Positions 35,091 to 43,236 of a stretch of 64,000 nucleotides of DNA are shown here, piece after piece. The translations under genes were made by a program, and so were the position numbers. Each line of letters starts with the position of its first letter. The stretch's first letter is position 1. The notes beneath the pieces are model-generated. The model was given only the letters and a program-made list of their open reading frames with translations. It did no database searches and had not been told where the DNA came from. Origin of the DNA: Pseudomonas peradeniyensis (lineage in GTDB: Bacteria > Pseudomonadota > Gammaproteobacteria > Pseudomonadales > Pseudomonadaceae); assembly GCF_014268935.2 (NCBI RefSeq), contig NZ_JABWRJ020000004.1, forward strand, positions 434,001 to 498,000, read 5' to 3'.

Positions 35091-35170
35091 TGTCCCAAAT
35101 AGGACGTCCCGGGACAATCCGCAGGCATGAAAAAAGCCCCGCAACCTAAATGATTGCGGGGCTTTCGAAT
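35091..35170. repeat. direct repeat B (right flank, next to tRNA-Cys)
   Basis: This copy resembles 33576-33655. It also holds the tRNA-Cys terminator and tandem TTGTCCCAAAT motifs. Together the two copies bracket the lower-GC insertion. Confidence 0.5.
35133..35165 (-). terminator. terminator of tRNA-Cys
   Basis: AAAGCCCCGCAA pairs perfectly with TTGCGGGGCTTT over a 9-base loop, just past the tRNA 3' end on the minus strand. Confidence 0.88.
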
Positions 35171-35172
35171 GG

Positions 35173-35246
35173 TGGAGGCCGAGGTCGGAATCGAACCGGC
35201 GTAGACGGATTTGCAATCCGGAGCATAACCACTTTGCTACTCGGCC
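35173..35246 (-). tRNA. tRNA-Cys (anticodon GCA)
   Basis: On the minus strand, 74 bases include CCA. GGCCGAG pairs with CTCGGCC, the anticodon arm CCGGA-TTGCAAA-TCCG gives GCA, and GGTTCGATTCC is the T-loop. Such genes are common integration sites; here a small insertion follows its 3' end. Confidence 0.95.
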
Positions 35247-35350
35247 TCAAAGTCGGAGTCAGCTTTCGCTATCTCCTTGAAACCGCTGGGCTTTTTCAAG
35301 TCAGCTGCGTTTCGATGGACGCCATTATGTCGGCATTCGATGCACCTTGC

Positions 35351-35383
35351 AACCCCCTTGAAGAAAAAAATCTTCAAGGGGTT
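35351..35383 (-). terminator. stem-loop after sohB
   Basis: AACCCCCTTGAAGA and TCTTCAAGGGGTT form a 13-bp stem with an A-rich loop. It lies eight bases after the sohB stop and has no downstream T-run, so it is a weak or rho-assisted terminator. Confidence 0.55.
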
Positions 35384-35390
35384 CAAGGTG

Positions 35391-36407
35391 TTAGCGCAGA
35401 CGCCCGAGTTTGCTCCACAAGCCGACCAGGGTGTTCTCCACCGCCCCGCTGGCGGCCACGCCGATACGCTCCTGCAGGCTCTTGCGCTCGGCGAAGCGCA
35501 GGTGGAACACATTGGCCTCGCGGGCACTGCGGCTCAGGTACTCGTCGCTGGTGCCCAGTTCATCGACCAACTGGCGATTGAGCGCGGCGATGCCCAGCCA
35601 GACCTCGCCGGTCGCCACCTCGTCTATATGAAGCTGCGGGCGATAGCGGGCGACGAAGTCCTTGAACAGCTGGTGGGTGATGTCCAGGTCTTCCTGGAAC
35701 TTCTCCCGGCCCTTGTCGGTGTTCTCGCCGAACACGGTCAGGGTGCGCTTGTATTCGCCGGCGGTCAGCACCTCGAAATCGATGTCGTGCTTTTTCAGCA
35801 GGCGGTTGACGTTGGGCATCTGCGCCACCACGCCGATCGAGCCCAGCACCGCGAACGGCGCACTGACGATTTTCTCGCCGATGCAGGCCATCATGTAGCC
35901 GCCGCTGGCGGCAACCTTGTCGATGCAGATGGTCAGCGGGATGCCGGCCTCGCGGATACGCGCCAGTTGCGAAGCCGCCAGGCCATAGCTGTGCACCAGG
36001 CCGCCGCCGCTCTCCAGGCGCAACACCACCTCGTCACGCGGGGTGGCCAGGGTCAGCAGCGCGGTGATCTCGTTGCGCAGGCTCTCGGTGGCCGAGGCCT
36101 TGATGTCGCCGTCGAAGTCGAGGACGAACACCCGGCGCTTGTCCTCGGGCTTTTTCTTCTGCTGTTTTTCCGCCTTGGCCTGCTGCTTGCGCAGGGCCTT
36201 GAGCTGGGCCTTGTCGAGCAGGCCCGATTCCAGGCGCTCGCGCAGCTCCTTGTAGAACTCGTTGAGACGGGTAACCTGCAATTGCCCGCCCGGCTTGCGC
36301 CGCCCTTTGCCACGCAGGCCGGCGATGGCCGACAGCACCACCAGGATGGCGATCACCAGGGTGGCGGTTTTGGCGAGAAAGCTTGCGTATTCGGCAAGAA
36401 ACTCCAC
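35391..36407 (-). CDS. sohB: inner-membrane protease SohB (S49 family)
   Basis: This 338-residue protease has one N-terminal transmembrane helix (LAKTATLVIAILVVLSAIAG) and a charged Lys-rich coiled region (residues about 75-100). Its S49 domain carries LRLESGGGLVHSYG, then IDKVAASGGYMMACIGEKIVSAPFAVLGSIGVV with the catalytic Ser-Gly-Gly region. It degrades membrane or periplasmic peptides. GTG 36407 is the start because AAGGAG precedes it and the helix begins directly after; upstream in-frame ATG 36506 would add a long non-family extension. Confidence 0.93.
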   Translation of the reverse strand: MEFLAEYASFLAKTATLVIAILVVLSAIAGLRGKGRRKPGGQLQVTRLNEFYKELRERLESGLLDKAQLKALRKQQAKAEKQQKKKPEDKRRVFVLDFDGDIKASATESLRNEITALLTLATPRDEVVLRLESGGGLVHSYGLAASQLARIREAGIPLTICIDKVAASGGYMMACIGEKIVSAPFAVLGSIGVVAQMPNVNRLLKKHDIDFEVLTAGEYKRTLTVFGENTDKGREKFQEDLDITHQLFKDFVARYRPQLHIDEVATGEVWLGIAALNRQLVDELGTSDEYLSRSAREANVFHLRFAERKSLQERIGVAASGAVENTLVGLWSKLGRLR

Positions 36408-36606
36408 ATTGACTCCTTGATAAACCAGCGCCGCAAGGGCGCGAACTGGATGCAAGCATACCGGGGCGCCAGAGCCGCTGCCAGCCGGTGAAAATGCTGG
36501 CAACACAGTTCAAACGACCTTTTCAAACGCTTGTATGTTTTTTCGTTGACAGCCCGCCTGGGGCAACCTAACCTCGCAGCAACCTCCAACCGGGCCGGAC
36601 TTCAAC

Positions 36607-37320
36607 GTGGGCAATCTCTACCTGATCCGACATGGCCAAGCCTCCTTCGGTGCCGCTGACTACGACGTCCTCTCGCCGGTGGGCGAGCGTCAGAGCCAGG
36701 CACTGGGCGAGCACCTCGCCCAGCTGGGCCTGCGCCTGGACCGTTGCGTGGCCGGCACCTTGCGCCGCCAGCAGGATACCGCCCGCCTGGCCCTGGACGC
36801 GTTGCAAGCCCATGGCGAGGCAGTCCCGACCATAGAGACCGACGCGGCCTTCAACGAGTTCGACGCCGACGGCGTGATCCGCGCCCTGCTCCCGGCCCTG
36901 CTGCCCGAAGAGCCCGAGGCCCTGCATGTGCTGCGCAACGGCGCCCAGCACCGCAGCGAGTTCCAGCGCCTGTTCGCCTTGATGGTGCAGCGCTGGCACG
37001 ACGGCGAACATGCCCACGACGAACACCTGGAAACCTGGCAGGCCTTCACCGGCCGGGTTGGCGATGGCCTGCGGCGCCTGCTCGACAGCGCGGCCAGCGG
37101 CGACAACATCGCCCTGTTCACCTCCGGCGGCACCATCGCCGCCCTGCTCCACCTGGTAAGCGGAATCACGCCGGCTCAGGCGTTCACCCTGAACTGGCAG
37201 ATCATCAATACGTCGCTCAGCCACCTGAAGTTCCGTGGCCGCGACGTCACCCTGGCTTCCTTCAACAGCCAAGCCCATGTGCGGCTGTTGCGGTTGCCGG
37301 AGCTCGTCACCTACCGATGA
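36607..37320 (+). CDS. histidine phosphatase family protein
   Basis: This 237-residue phosphoglycerate-mutase-like phosphatase has the catalytic motif LIRHGQASFG (RHG at residues 8-10). R/E/H partners follow (GTLRRQQDTARLALDAL; FNEFDADG) and the second histidine is replaced or shifted in FTSGGTIAALL, where family members often have SHG. The start is GTG 36607, read as Met. It is the first gene of a run with an SCP2 protein, a phosphotransferase and an SDR gene. The substrate is not known. Confidence 0.87.
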   Translation: MGNLYLIRHGQASFGAADYDVLSPVGERQSQALGEHLAQLGLRLDRCVAGTLRRQQDTARLALDALQAHGEAVPTIETDAAFNEFDADGVIRALLPALLPEEPEALHVLRNGAQHRSEFQRLFALMVQRWHDGEHAHDEHLETWQAFTGRVGDGLRRLLDSAASGDNIALFTSGGTIAALLHLVSGITPAQAFTLNWQIINTSLSHLKFRGRDVTLASFNSQAHVRLLRLPELVTYR

Positions 37321-37374
37321 GCCCGGTCTGTTGTGTCCTTGCGGACGCGAAAATCACTTAACAAGGAATACACC

Positions 37375-37692
37375 ATGAGCGATGTAGCTAAAGCCGTCGA
37401 GGCGATGAAGGCAAAATTCAACCCATCCGCTGCCGCCGGCCTGGACCTGGTGTTCGGCTTCAACATCACCGACGAAGACAAGCACTACGCCCTGCTGGTC
37501 AAGGATGGCACCTGCGAGATCCAGGAAGGCGAGAACGCCGACGCCAACTGCACCCTGGTGATGGACAGCGACACCCTCAAGGGCATCGTCAGCGGTGACA
37601 CCGACGGCATGCAGGCCTTCATGAGCGGCAAGCTGCGCGTCGAAGGCGACATGATGCTGTCGATGAAGCTCAGCGAGCTGTTCCCGGCCTGA
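37375..37692 (+). CDS. SCP2 sterol-binding domain protein
   Basis: This 105-residue single SCP2 domain (FNPSAAAGLDLVFGFNITDEDKHYALLVKDG ... MDSDTLKGIVSGDTDGMQAFMSGKLRVEGDMMLSMKL) binds fatty acids or acyl-CoA. A family match is clear from the end pattern GKLRVEGDMMLAMKL. It is probably co-transcribed with the upstream phosphatase gene; a terminator follows. It fits a lipid or acyl-CoA handling cluster with the next two genes. Confidence 0.92.
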   Translation: MSDVAKAVEAMKAKFNPSAAAGLDLVFGFNITDEDKHYALLVKDGTCEIQEGENADANCTLVMDSDTLKGIVSGDTDGMQAFMSGKLRVEGDMMLSMKLSELFPA

Positions 37693-37714
37693 TCGGCGCG
37701 GCGAATTGCCAATG

Positions 37715-37749
37715 AAAAAACCGAAGCCGCATGTGCTTCGGTTTTTTTT
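37715..37749 (+). terminator. rho-independent terminator
   Basis: AAAAAACCGAAG-N9-CTTCGGTTTTTT is a strong stem with an eight-T tail after the SCP2 gene. Confidence 0.92.
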
Positions 37750-37889
37750 CGCCTGCCGCAAGGCCCGCCCATCAGGGCCATTGATCGCCCGGCAACACCC
37801 AGGCCAATAAACGTCTGGCACGCTTGTACCAGCTTTGACAGGAAATTAGATTAGCCAATAGTCCTTGCTACCGATCATAAGGAAATCGC

Positions 37890-38957
37890 ATGACGCTCAC
37901 CGACCAGTCCACCCAGGTACGCCCCGGCGAAGAACTCGACGCGGCCGTCATCGATCCGTACCTCAAGGATCACATTCCCGGTCTCGCGGGCACGCCGAGC
38001 ATCAGCCAGTTCCCCGGCGGCGCCTCCAACCTGACCTACCTGGTCAGCTACCCGGACCGGGAGTTCGTGCTGCGCCGCCCGCCGTTCGGCCACAAGGCCA
38101 AGTCGGCCCACGACATGGGCCGTGAGTTCCGCATCCTCAACCAGCTCAACGCCGGCTTCCCCTATTGCCCCAAGGCCTACGTGCACTGCACCGACGAGTC
38201 GCTGATCGGCGGCGAATTCTATGTGATGGAACGGGTCAACGGCATCATCCTGCGCTCGGACATCCCCGCCGAACTGGACCTGGACGCCGGCCGCACCGAA
38301 GCCCTGTGTAAAAGCTTCATCGAGCGCCTGGTCGAGCTGCACCAGGTGGACTACCAGGCCTGCGGCCTGGCCGACCTGGGCAAGCCGGAAGGCTATGTGC
38401 AGCGCCAGGTCGAAGGCTGGGCCAGCCGCTACGAAAAAGCCCTGACGCCCGACGCGCCGCGCTGGGAGCAGGTGATCGCCTGGCTGCGCGAGAAGATGCC
38501 CGCCGACCACCCGCGCCCGGGCATCGTGCACAACGACTATCGCTTCGATAACGTCATCCTCGACAGCACCAACCCGATGCGCATCATCGGCGTGCTGGAC
38601 TGGGAGATGGCCACCATCGGCGACCCTTTGATGGACCTGGGCAACAGCCTGGCCTACTGGATCGAGGCCGGCGACCCGGCGCCGGTGCAACTGATGCGCC
38701 GCCAGCCGAGCAACGCCCCCGGCATGCTCACTCGCCAGCAGTTCGTCGACTACTACGCCGAGCGCGCCGGCATCCGCATCGACAACTTCGACTTCTATTA
38801 TTGCTACGGCCTGTTCCGCCTGGCCGGCATCGTCCAGCAGATCTACTACCGCTTCTTCCACGGCCAGACCCAGGACAAGCGCTTCGCCCAGTTCATCCAC
38901 ATGAACCGGCTGCTGGAGCAGATGAGCCTGCAACTGATCGGCAAATCCAGCTTGTAA
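37890..38957 (+). CDS. phosphotransferase family protein (ACAD11/APH-like)
   Basis: This 355-residue protein kinase-like phosphotransferase has the APH fold. It has a Gly-rich N-lobe (FPGGASNLTYLVSY), an ATP-binding Lys/Arg region (FVLRRPPFGHKAKSAHDM), the catalytic loop IVHNDYRFDNVILD and the metal-binding VLDWEMATIGDPLMDLG. The family includes the N-terminal domain of ACAD11. Such proteins are thought to phosphorylate 4-hydroxyacyl-CoAs or related substrates. An SDR gene follows after 27 bases. Confidence 0.9.
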   Translation: MTLTDQSTQVRPGEELDAAVIDPYLKDHIPGLAGTPSISQFPGGASNLTYLVSYPDREFVLRRPPFGHKAKSAHDMGREFRILNQLNAGFPYCPKAYVHCTDESLIGGEFYVMERVNGIILRSDIPAELDLDAGRTEALCKSFIERLVELHQVDYQACGLADLGKPEGYVQRQVEGWASRYEKALTPDAPRWEQVIAWLREKMPADHPRPGIVHNDYRFDNVILDSTNPMRIIGVLDWEMATIGDPLMDLGNSLAYWIEAGDPAPVQLMRRQPSNAPGMLTRQQFVDYYAERAGIRIDNFDFYYCYGLFRLAGIVQQIYYRFFHGQTQDKRFAQFIHMNRLLEQMSLQLIGKSSL

Positions 38958-38984
38958 CTTCGGCAGACAACAAGGAATACGCGA

Positions 38985-39752
38985 ATGTCCAAGACCCACC
39001 TGTTCGACCTCGACGGCAAGATCGCCTTCGTTTCCGGCGCCAGCCGCGGCATCGGCGAAGCCATCGCCCACCTGCTGGCCCAGCAGGGTGCCCATGTCAT
39101 CGTCTCCAGCCGCAAGCTCGACGGCTGCCAGCAGGTGGCCGAGGCGATTGTCGCCGCCGGCGGCAAGGCCACCGCGGTGGCCTGCCACATCGGCGAGATG
39201 GAGCAGATCCAGCAGGTGTTCGCCGGCATCCGCGAGCAGTTCGGCCGCCTCGACATCCTGGTCAACAACGCCGCCACCAACCCGCAGTTCTGCAACGTCC
39301 TGGACACTGACCTGGGCGCATTCCAGAAGACCGTCGACGTCAACATCCGCGGCTACTTCTTCATGTCGGTGGAAGCCGGCAAGCTGATGCGCGAGCACGG
39401 CGGCGGCAGCATCATCAACGTGGCCTCGATCAATGGCGTCTCGCCCGGGCTGTTCCAGGGCATCTACTCGGTGACCAAGGCGGCGGTGATCAACATGACC
39501 AAGGTCTTCGCCAAGGAATGCGCGCAGTTCGGCATCCGCTGCAACGCCCTGTTGCCGGGGCTGACCGACACCAAGTTCGCCTCGGCGCTGGTGAAGAACG
39601 ACAGCATCCGCAACGCCGCGCTGCAACAGATCCCGCTCAAGCGCGTGGCCGACCCGAGCGAGATGGCCGGCGCGGTGCTGTACCTGGCCAGCGATGCCTC
39701 CAGCTATACCACCGGCACCGCACTCAATGTCGATGGTGGGTTCCTGTCCTGA
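38985..39752 (+). CDS. SDR family oxidoreductase
   Basis: This 255-residue classical short-chain dehydrogenase has the NAD(P) motif VSGASRGIGEAIAHLL (TGxxxGxG type), NNAATNP, a serine in INVASINGV and the catalytic YSVTK. The end FLS after VDGGF is typical. Tandem with the phosphotransferase gene (27 bases), it is likely to oxidise or reduce hydroxyacyl substrates. Substrate unknown. The start is ATG 38985. A REP pair follows the stop. Confidence 0.94.
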   Translation: MSKTHLFDLDGKIAFVSGASRGIGEAIAHLLAQQGAHVIVSSRKLDGCQQVAEAIVAAGGKATAVACHIGEMEQIQQVFAGIREQFGRLDILVNNAATNPQFCNVLDTDLGAFQKTVDVNIRGYFFMSVEAGKLMREHGGGSIINVASINGVSPGLFQGIYSVTKAAVINMTKVFAKECAQFGIRCNALLPGLTDTKFASALVKNDSIRNAALQQIPLKRVADPSEMAGAVLYLASDASSYTTGTALNVDGGFLS

Positions 39753-39786
39753 GGACGCTGGCCCCTGGCTGAAATGGCGCGGGGTT

Positions 39787-39852
39787 CGTGGGAGCGGGCT
39801 TGCCCCGCGATTGCAATGGCGGCCCTTATCGCGGGGCAAGCCCGCTCCCACG
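39787..39852. repeat. REP pair
   Basis: Two well-conserved inverted REP cores lie between the SDR and the convergent methyltransferase gene. Confidence 0.92.
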
Positions 39853-39878
39853 ACTCGCGTACACGCAATTCTCGTCCT

Positions 39879-40700
39879 CTACCCCTTGACCGCCTGCAGC
39901 GTATAGCTCAGCGGCAACCGCCACGGCGCCTCGTTCAGGCGCCACTCGCCGTCATCGCCCAGCGTCATCTGCCCCGGCAGCGCTTCCCAGGGGATGCTCT
40001 GGTGCTCCTCCAGGCCGGTGATGCGCAGGCCATTGTTCAGCAGCGCGGTGATCACCTCGCCCAGGCCATGGTTCCACTCATGGGTTTCGGTCTGGGTCAG
40101 AGCCTGGTCGGTCTCGACGTAGGTCTCGTCGCTGTGCCACACCGTCGGCGCCTCGCGCTCGAAATACGGGTACTCCAGTTGCAGACGGTCCTGATGGTCC
40201 TCGTTCACGGCCATCAGCATCGGGTGGCCGTCGCGCAGGAACAGCCGCCCGCCCGGCTTGAGCAACGCCGCCACGGTCTGCGCCCAGCGCTCGATGCTCG
40301 GCAGCCAGCACAGCGCGCCGATGCCGGTGTAGACCAGGTCGAAGGCCCCCGCAGGCAATACCTGCACGGCCTGATAGACGTCCGATTCGACATAGGCGAT
40401 GCCCGCGCCACAGCGCTCGGCCAACTGGCGTGCCTGGGCCAGGGACGCCGCGGAGAAATCCAGGCCGCAGACCTCGGCACCCAGGCGCGCCAGCGACAGG
40501 GTGTCGGTGCCGATATGGCATTGCAGGTGCACCGCGCGCAGGCCGTGGATATCACCCAGGCGCGGCAGGTCGAAGCGCACCACCTCGGACAGGTGCCCGG
40601 GCTCGGCGACGAAACGCTCGACCTCGTAGTCCCCGGAGGCGGCGTGCAGAGGTGCGCGCTCGTCCCAGCTGGCGCGGTTGAGTTCCAGTGATCGGCTCAT
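39879..40700 (-). CDS. class I SAM-dependent methyltransferase
   Basis: This 273-residue methyltransferase has motif I as VHLQCHIGTDTLSLARLGAEVCGLDFSAASL (the acidic residue after the Gly-rich loop binds SAM ribose). LVYTGIGALCWLPS is motif IV/V and LKPGGRLFLRDGHPML motif VI. The YPYFEREAPTVWHSDETYV segment is typical of the Pseudomonas members. The start is ATG 40700. It is divergent from the XRE-PAS gene. Substrate unknown. Confidence 0.92.
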   Translation of the reverse strand: MSRSLELNRASWDERAPLHAASGDYEVERFVAEPGHLSEVVRFDLPRLGDIHGLRAVHLQCHIGTDTLSLARLGAEVCGLDFSAASLAQARQLAERCGAGIAYVESDVYQAVQVLPAGAFDLVYTGIGALCWLPSIERWAQTVAALLKPGGRLFLRDGHPMLMAVNEDHQDRLQLEYPYFEREAPTVWHSDETYVETDQALTQTETHEWNHGLGEVITALLNNGLRITGLEEHQSIPWEALPGQMTLGDDGEWRLNEAPWRLPLSYTLQAVKG

Positions 40701-40770
40701 AGCGGTGCTTCCCTGTCCTGAGTGAGTCAGGCGCCACGATAACCAGACCCGACAAACCCGGCAACCACCC

Positions 40771-40789
40771 CGTCAACCAGAAGTTGACG
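40771..40789. promoter_or_regulatory. perfect palindrome upstream of xre-PAS gene
   Basis: CGTCAAC-CAGAA-GTTGACG is a perfect 7-bp inverted repeat 48 bases before the start codon, next to a TATACT -10-like hexamer at 40797. It is a good candidate for autoregulation by the HTH protein downstream. Confidence 0.65.
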
Positions 40790-40836
40790 GCTCGGGTATA
40801 CTGCCCGCTTCGTGCACGCCCAAGGATCCAGCGCCC

Positions 40837-41871
40837 ATGACCGAAAACAGCTTCGCCTTTCGCCTCAAGGAACTGCTCGAACACCACAAGCTGACCCTGC
40901 AGGCCGTAGGCACGGCGCTGGGGATCTCGCGCACGGCGGTGCACAAGTGGACCCGCGGCGGCGAGATCGACTACGACAACCTGCGCCGCCTGGCCGACCT
41001 GCTCAAGGTCAACTGGATCTGGCTGCGCTACGGCGAGGAGGCCCTGCACAGCGTGCAGCAGGCCGAGGTGGTCGAGCTGCCGATGACCGACGTGCGCCGC
41101 CGCTACACCGCCGAGATCATGGAAAGCGAGACGCGCATGAAGCTGGCCCAGGAAGGCGCGCGCATCGTCACCTGGGAATGGAACCTGGTCACCGACGAAG
41201 TGACCTACTCGCCCAACGTCGAGGCGGTGTATGGCTGGCCGCTGCGCCGCAACGAAGACTTCTGGGAACACATTCACGCCGATGACGCCCGCCACATGCA
41301 GGGCATGTATGCCCAGGCGGTGGCCGATGGCACTGGCTGCGAATGCGATTTTCGCATCACCCGCCCCGATGGCGGCCAGCGCTGGATCGCCTCGCGCGCC
41401 ACGGTGCTGCGTGACAGCGTCGGGCGCCCGGTGAAGATGGTCGGTATCAGCATGGACAACACCGAGCGCAAGGTGGCCGAAGAGGAGTTGCGCCAGAGCG
41501 AGGCGCGTTTTCGCACCATCTTCGAACTGGCCTGGGGGGCGCTGGCCTACATCGACCCGGATGGCAGCTGGCAGCGGGTCAACGGCAGCTTCTGCGAGCT
41601 GCTGGGCTACCGCGAGGACGAACTGTACGGCACGACCTTCCAGCAGCTCACCCACCCCGACGACCTGCCGGGCAACCTGGCGTTGCTGCAGCGCATGCTG
41701 GCCGGCGAGATCGAGCGTTACGAGGTGCAGAAGCGCGTGCGCCACAAGGACGGGCGCTATATCTGGGTGCGGGCACGCACCTCGCTGGAACGGCGCGCCG
41801 ACGGGCAGCCGGAGCACCTGATCAGCGTGTTCGAGGACATCACTGCCGAGCGCGAGGCGCAGCCAAGCTAA
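40837..41871 (+). CDS. XRE-type HTH protein with two PAS domains
   Basis: This 344-residue protein joins an N-terminal XRE helix-turn-helix (residues about 5-60: FRLKELLEHHKLTLQAVGTALGISRTAVHKWTRGG) to a PAS domain (about 110-205) with the PAC end VGISMDNTERKV. A second PAS domain (about 220-335) has PAC end VFEDITAERE. No kinase or GGDEF domain follows, so the protein is a soluble DNA-binding sensor. The ligand, possibly haem or a small aromatic compound, is unknown. A palindrome in its promoter may be its own operator. The start is ATG 40837. Confidence 0.9.
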   Translation: MTENSFAFRLKELLEHHKLTLQAVGTALGISRTAVHKWTRGGEIDYDNLRRLADLLKVNWIWLRYGEEALHSVQQAEVVELPMTDVRRRYTAEIMESETRMKLAQEGARIVTWEWNLVTDEVTYSPNVEAVYGWPLRRNEDFWEHIHADDARHMQGMYAQAVADGTGCECDFRITRPDGGQRWIASRATVLRDSVGRPVKMVGISMDNTERKVAEEELRQSEARFRTIFELAWGALAYIDPDGSWQRVNGSFCELLGYREDELYGTTFQQLTHPDDLPGNLALLQRMLAGEIERYEVQKRVRHKDGRYIWVRARTSLERRADGQPEHLISVFEDITAEREAQPS

Positions 41872-41892
41872 GTAGTCGGCCGCTCCCAGGCA

Positions 41893-42243
41893 TTACAGGC
41901 AGGTGGCCGCCGCCGCCCGGCGCTGCAACGCCACGCCGTCATTCTTCTGCGCGTAATAGTCCACCCGCGTGCCCCCCGCCTGGGCGTAGACATCGACGAA
42001 CGACTCCGCCTCCCGGGTATACACGGTGAACCCGCCCTGCTTGCGCGCCTCCAGGTAGCCGCTGGCATCGACCCCGAAGGTGTTTTCTTCCTGCCAGCTG
42101 AACTGGATGCACTGGGCGACCAGGTCCGGCGTCTTGTGCGAATCCAGGCGTGCGGTGGGCGAGCCGTTGCGCGCCGCTTCCATGGTCGACGATGCACAGC
42201 CCGCCAGCAGCAGCGCCACGGTGATCGGCAGAATTGCTCGCAT
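41893..42243 (-). CDS. putative lipoprotein
   Basis: This 116-residue protein has a lipoprotein signal (MRAILPITVALLLAGC, lipobox LAGC, C16) and two further Cys residues (C45, C115) that may pair. FTVYTREAESFVDVYAQAGGTRVDYYAQ forms a beta-rich middle. The start is ATG 42243. It is convergent to nothing recognised, with a small lipoprotein gene divergent from it. Function unknown. Confidence 0.75.
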   Translation of the reverse strand: MRAILPITVALLLAGCASSTMEAARNGSPTARLDSHKTPDLVAQCIQFSWQEENTFGVDASGYLEARKQGGFTVYTREAESFVDVYAQAGGTRVDYYAQKNDGVALQRRAAAATCL

Positions 42244-42419
42244 GTTCCATCCTCGGGACAAAAAAGAAGCAGACTCTAGCACTGCCGGGCCGGCCGGGGA
42301 ATCGCCGCTGCCGCTCATCGCCGCCGCGATAAAAGTTTGCGCGGCAAAGAACCAAATCGATCGCCACAGGTCACAGGAGGTACCGCGTAAACCGTTGCGG
42401 ATCAAGGACCTATAACGTG

Positions 42420-42599
42420 ATGAAACGCTTTGCAAGCCTTTCGATGGTCGCCACCCTGCTGCTGCTCGGTGGCTGCTACAGCAACCACTACCACGACGAT
42501 GACGACGGCTGGCGCGACCGTGACCGCGGCCACCGTCATCACCATCGCCACGACCGTGACGATGACGACCGCCAGTACCGTGACCGCTACTACCGCTGA
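42420..42599 (+). CDS. small His/Asp/Arg-rich lipoprotein
   Basis: This 59-residue protein has a signal with lipobox LGGC (C19), followed by a low-complexity chain YSNHYHDDDDGWRDRDRGHR and HHHRHDRDDDDRQYRD. Alternating His and Asp suggests divalent metal binding in the periplasm. ATG 42420 is the start; GTG 42417 is one codon earlier. A glycine-zipper protein gene follows after 74 bases. Confidence 0.65.
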   Translation: MKRFASLSMVATLLLLGGCYSNHYHDDDDGWRDRDRGHRHHHRHDRDDDDRQYRDRYYR

Positions 42600-42673
42600 A
42601 GCGTCTTCCAAACCCTGACTCGCCGCCGACCACGCGGCACCCTACCCCTGATGATTCCCCTGAGGTTCACAAC

Positions 42674-43054
42674 ATGCGTCTGACTCTGCCTTCCCTCGCC
42701 CTCGGCCTGCTGCTCTGCCAGGGCGCCTTCGCCGGTGACGGCACCGCGGCCATCGGCGGCGGCCTGGGCGGTGCCCTGGGCAACGTCGTCGGCAAACAGA
42801 TCGGCGGCAGCACCGGCGCGGCCATCGGCGCGGGCCTGGGCGGCGCGGCCGGCAGCGCGGTGGGCGCACGCAAGGGCAACCGGGCCGAAGCCGCCATCGG
42901 CGGTGGCCTGGGTTCGGCCGGCGGCTCGCTGATCGGCGGCAAGCTCGGCGGTTCCACCGGCTCGACCATCGGCGCAGGCCTGGGCGGCGCGGCGGGCGGT
43001 GCGATCGGCAACCACATGGGCGACAACAACCGCAAGCACAAGCATCGCCACTAA
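42674..43054 (+). CDS. glycine-zipper domain exported protein
   Basis: This 126-residue exported protein has a signal peptide ending at AFA-GDG. Three or four repeats of GGGLGGALGNVVGKQIGGSTG form a glycine zipper, and the tail is basic and His-rich (NNRKHKHRH). Glycine-zipper proteins insert into or lie against membranes. The start ATG 42674 is reliable; length and repeats fit family members in Pseudomonas. It may be co-transcribed with the small lipoprotein. Confidence 0.8.
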   Translation: MRLTLPSLALGLLLCQGAFAGDGTAAIGGGLGGALGNVVGKQIGGSTGAAIGAGLGGAAGSAVGARKGNRAEAAIGGGLGSAGGSLIGGKLGGSTGSTIGAGLGGAAGGAIGNHMGDNNRKHKHRH

Positions 43055-43236
43055 TTAAGTAGCACGGGCGGGCCTGCAGGCCCGCTCTCCCACACATCTG
43101 CCCCAAGCAATCTACCATCGCGCACCGGATCACCACCCGGAAAAACACTGCAGCACGTCAACGACGCATTCGCGTCAAGCTGCCACACTAGGGCCATCGC
43201 CTTTCGTGCCCCTGTGTGAAGGAACATCCCCTCCCC

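Noticed and set aside
34911..35216. 101-codon minus-strand frame between the SOS gene and tRNA-Cys
   Set aside because: It overlaps the tRNA, its terminator and the promoter, and has no ribosome site or domain.
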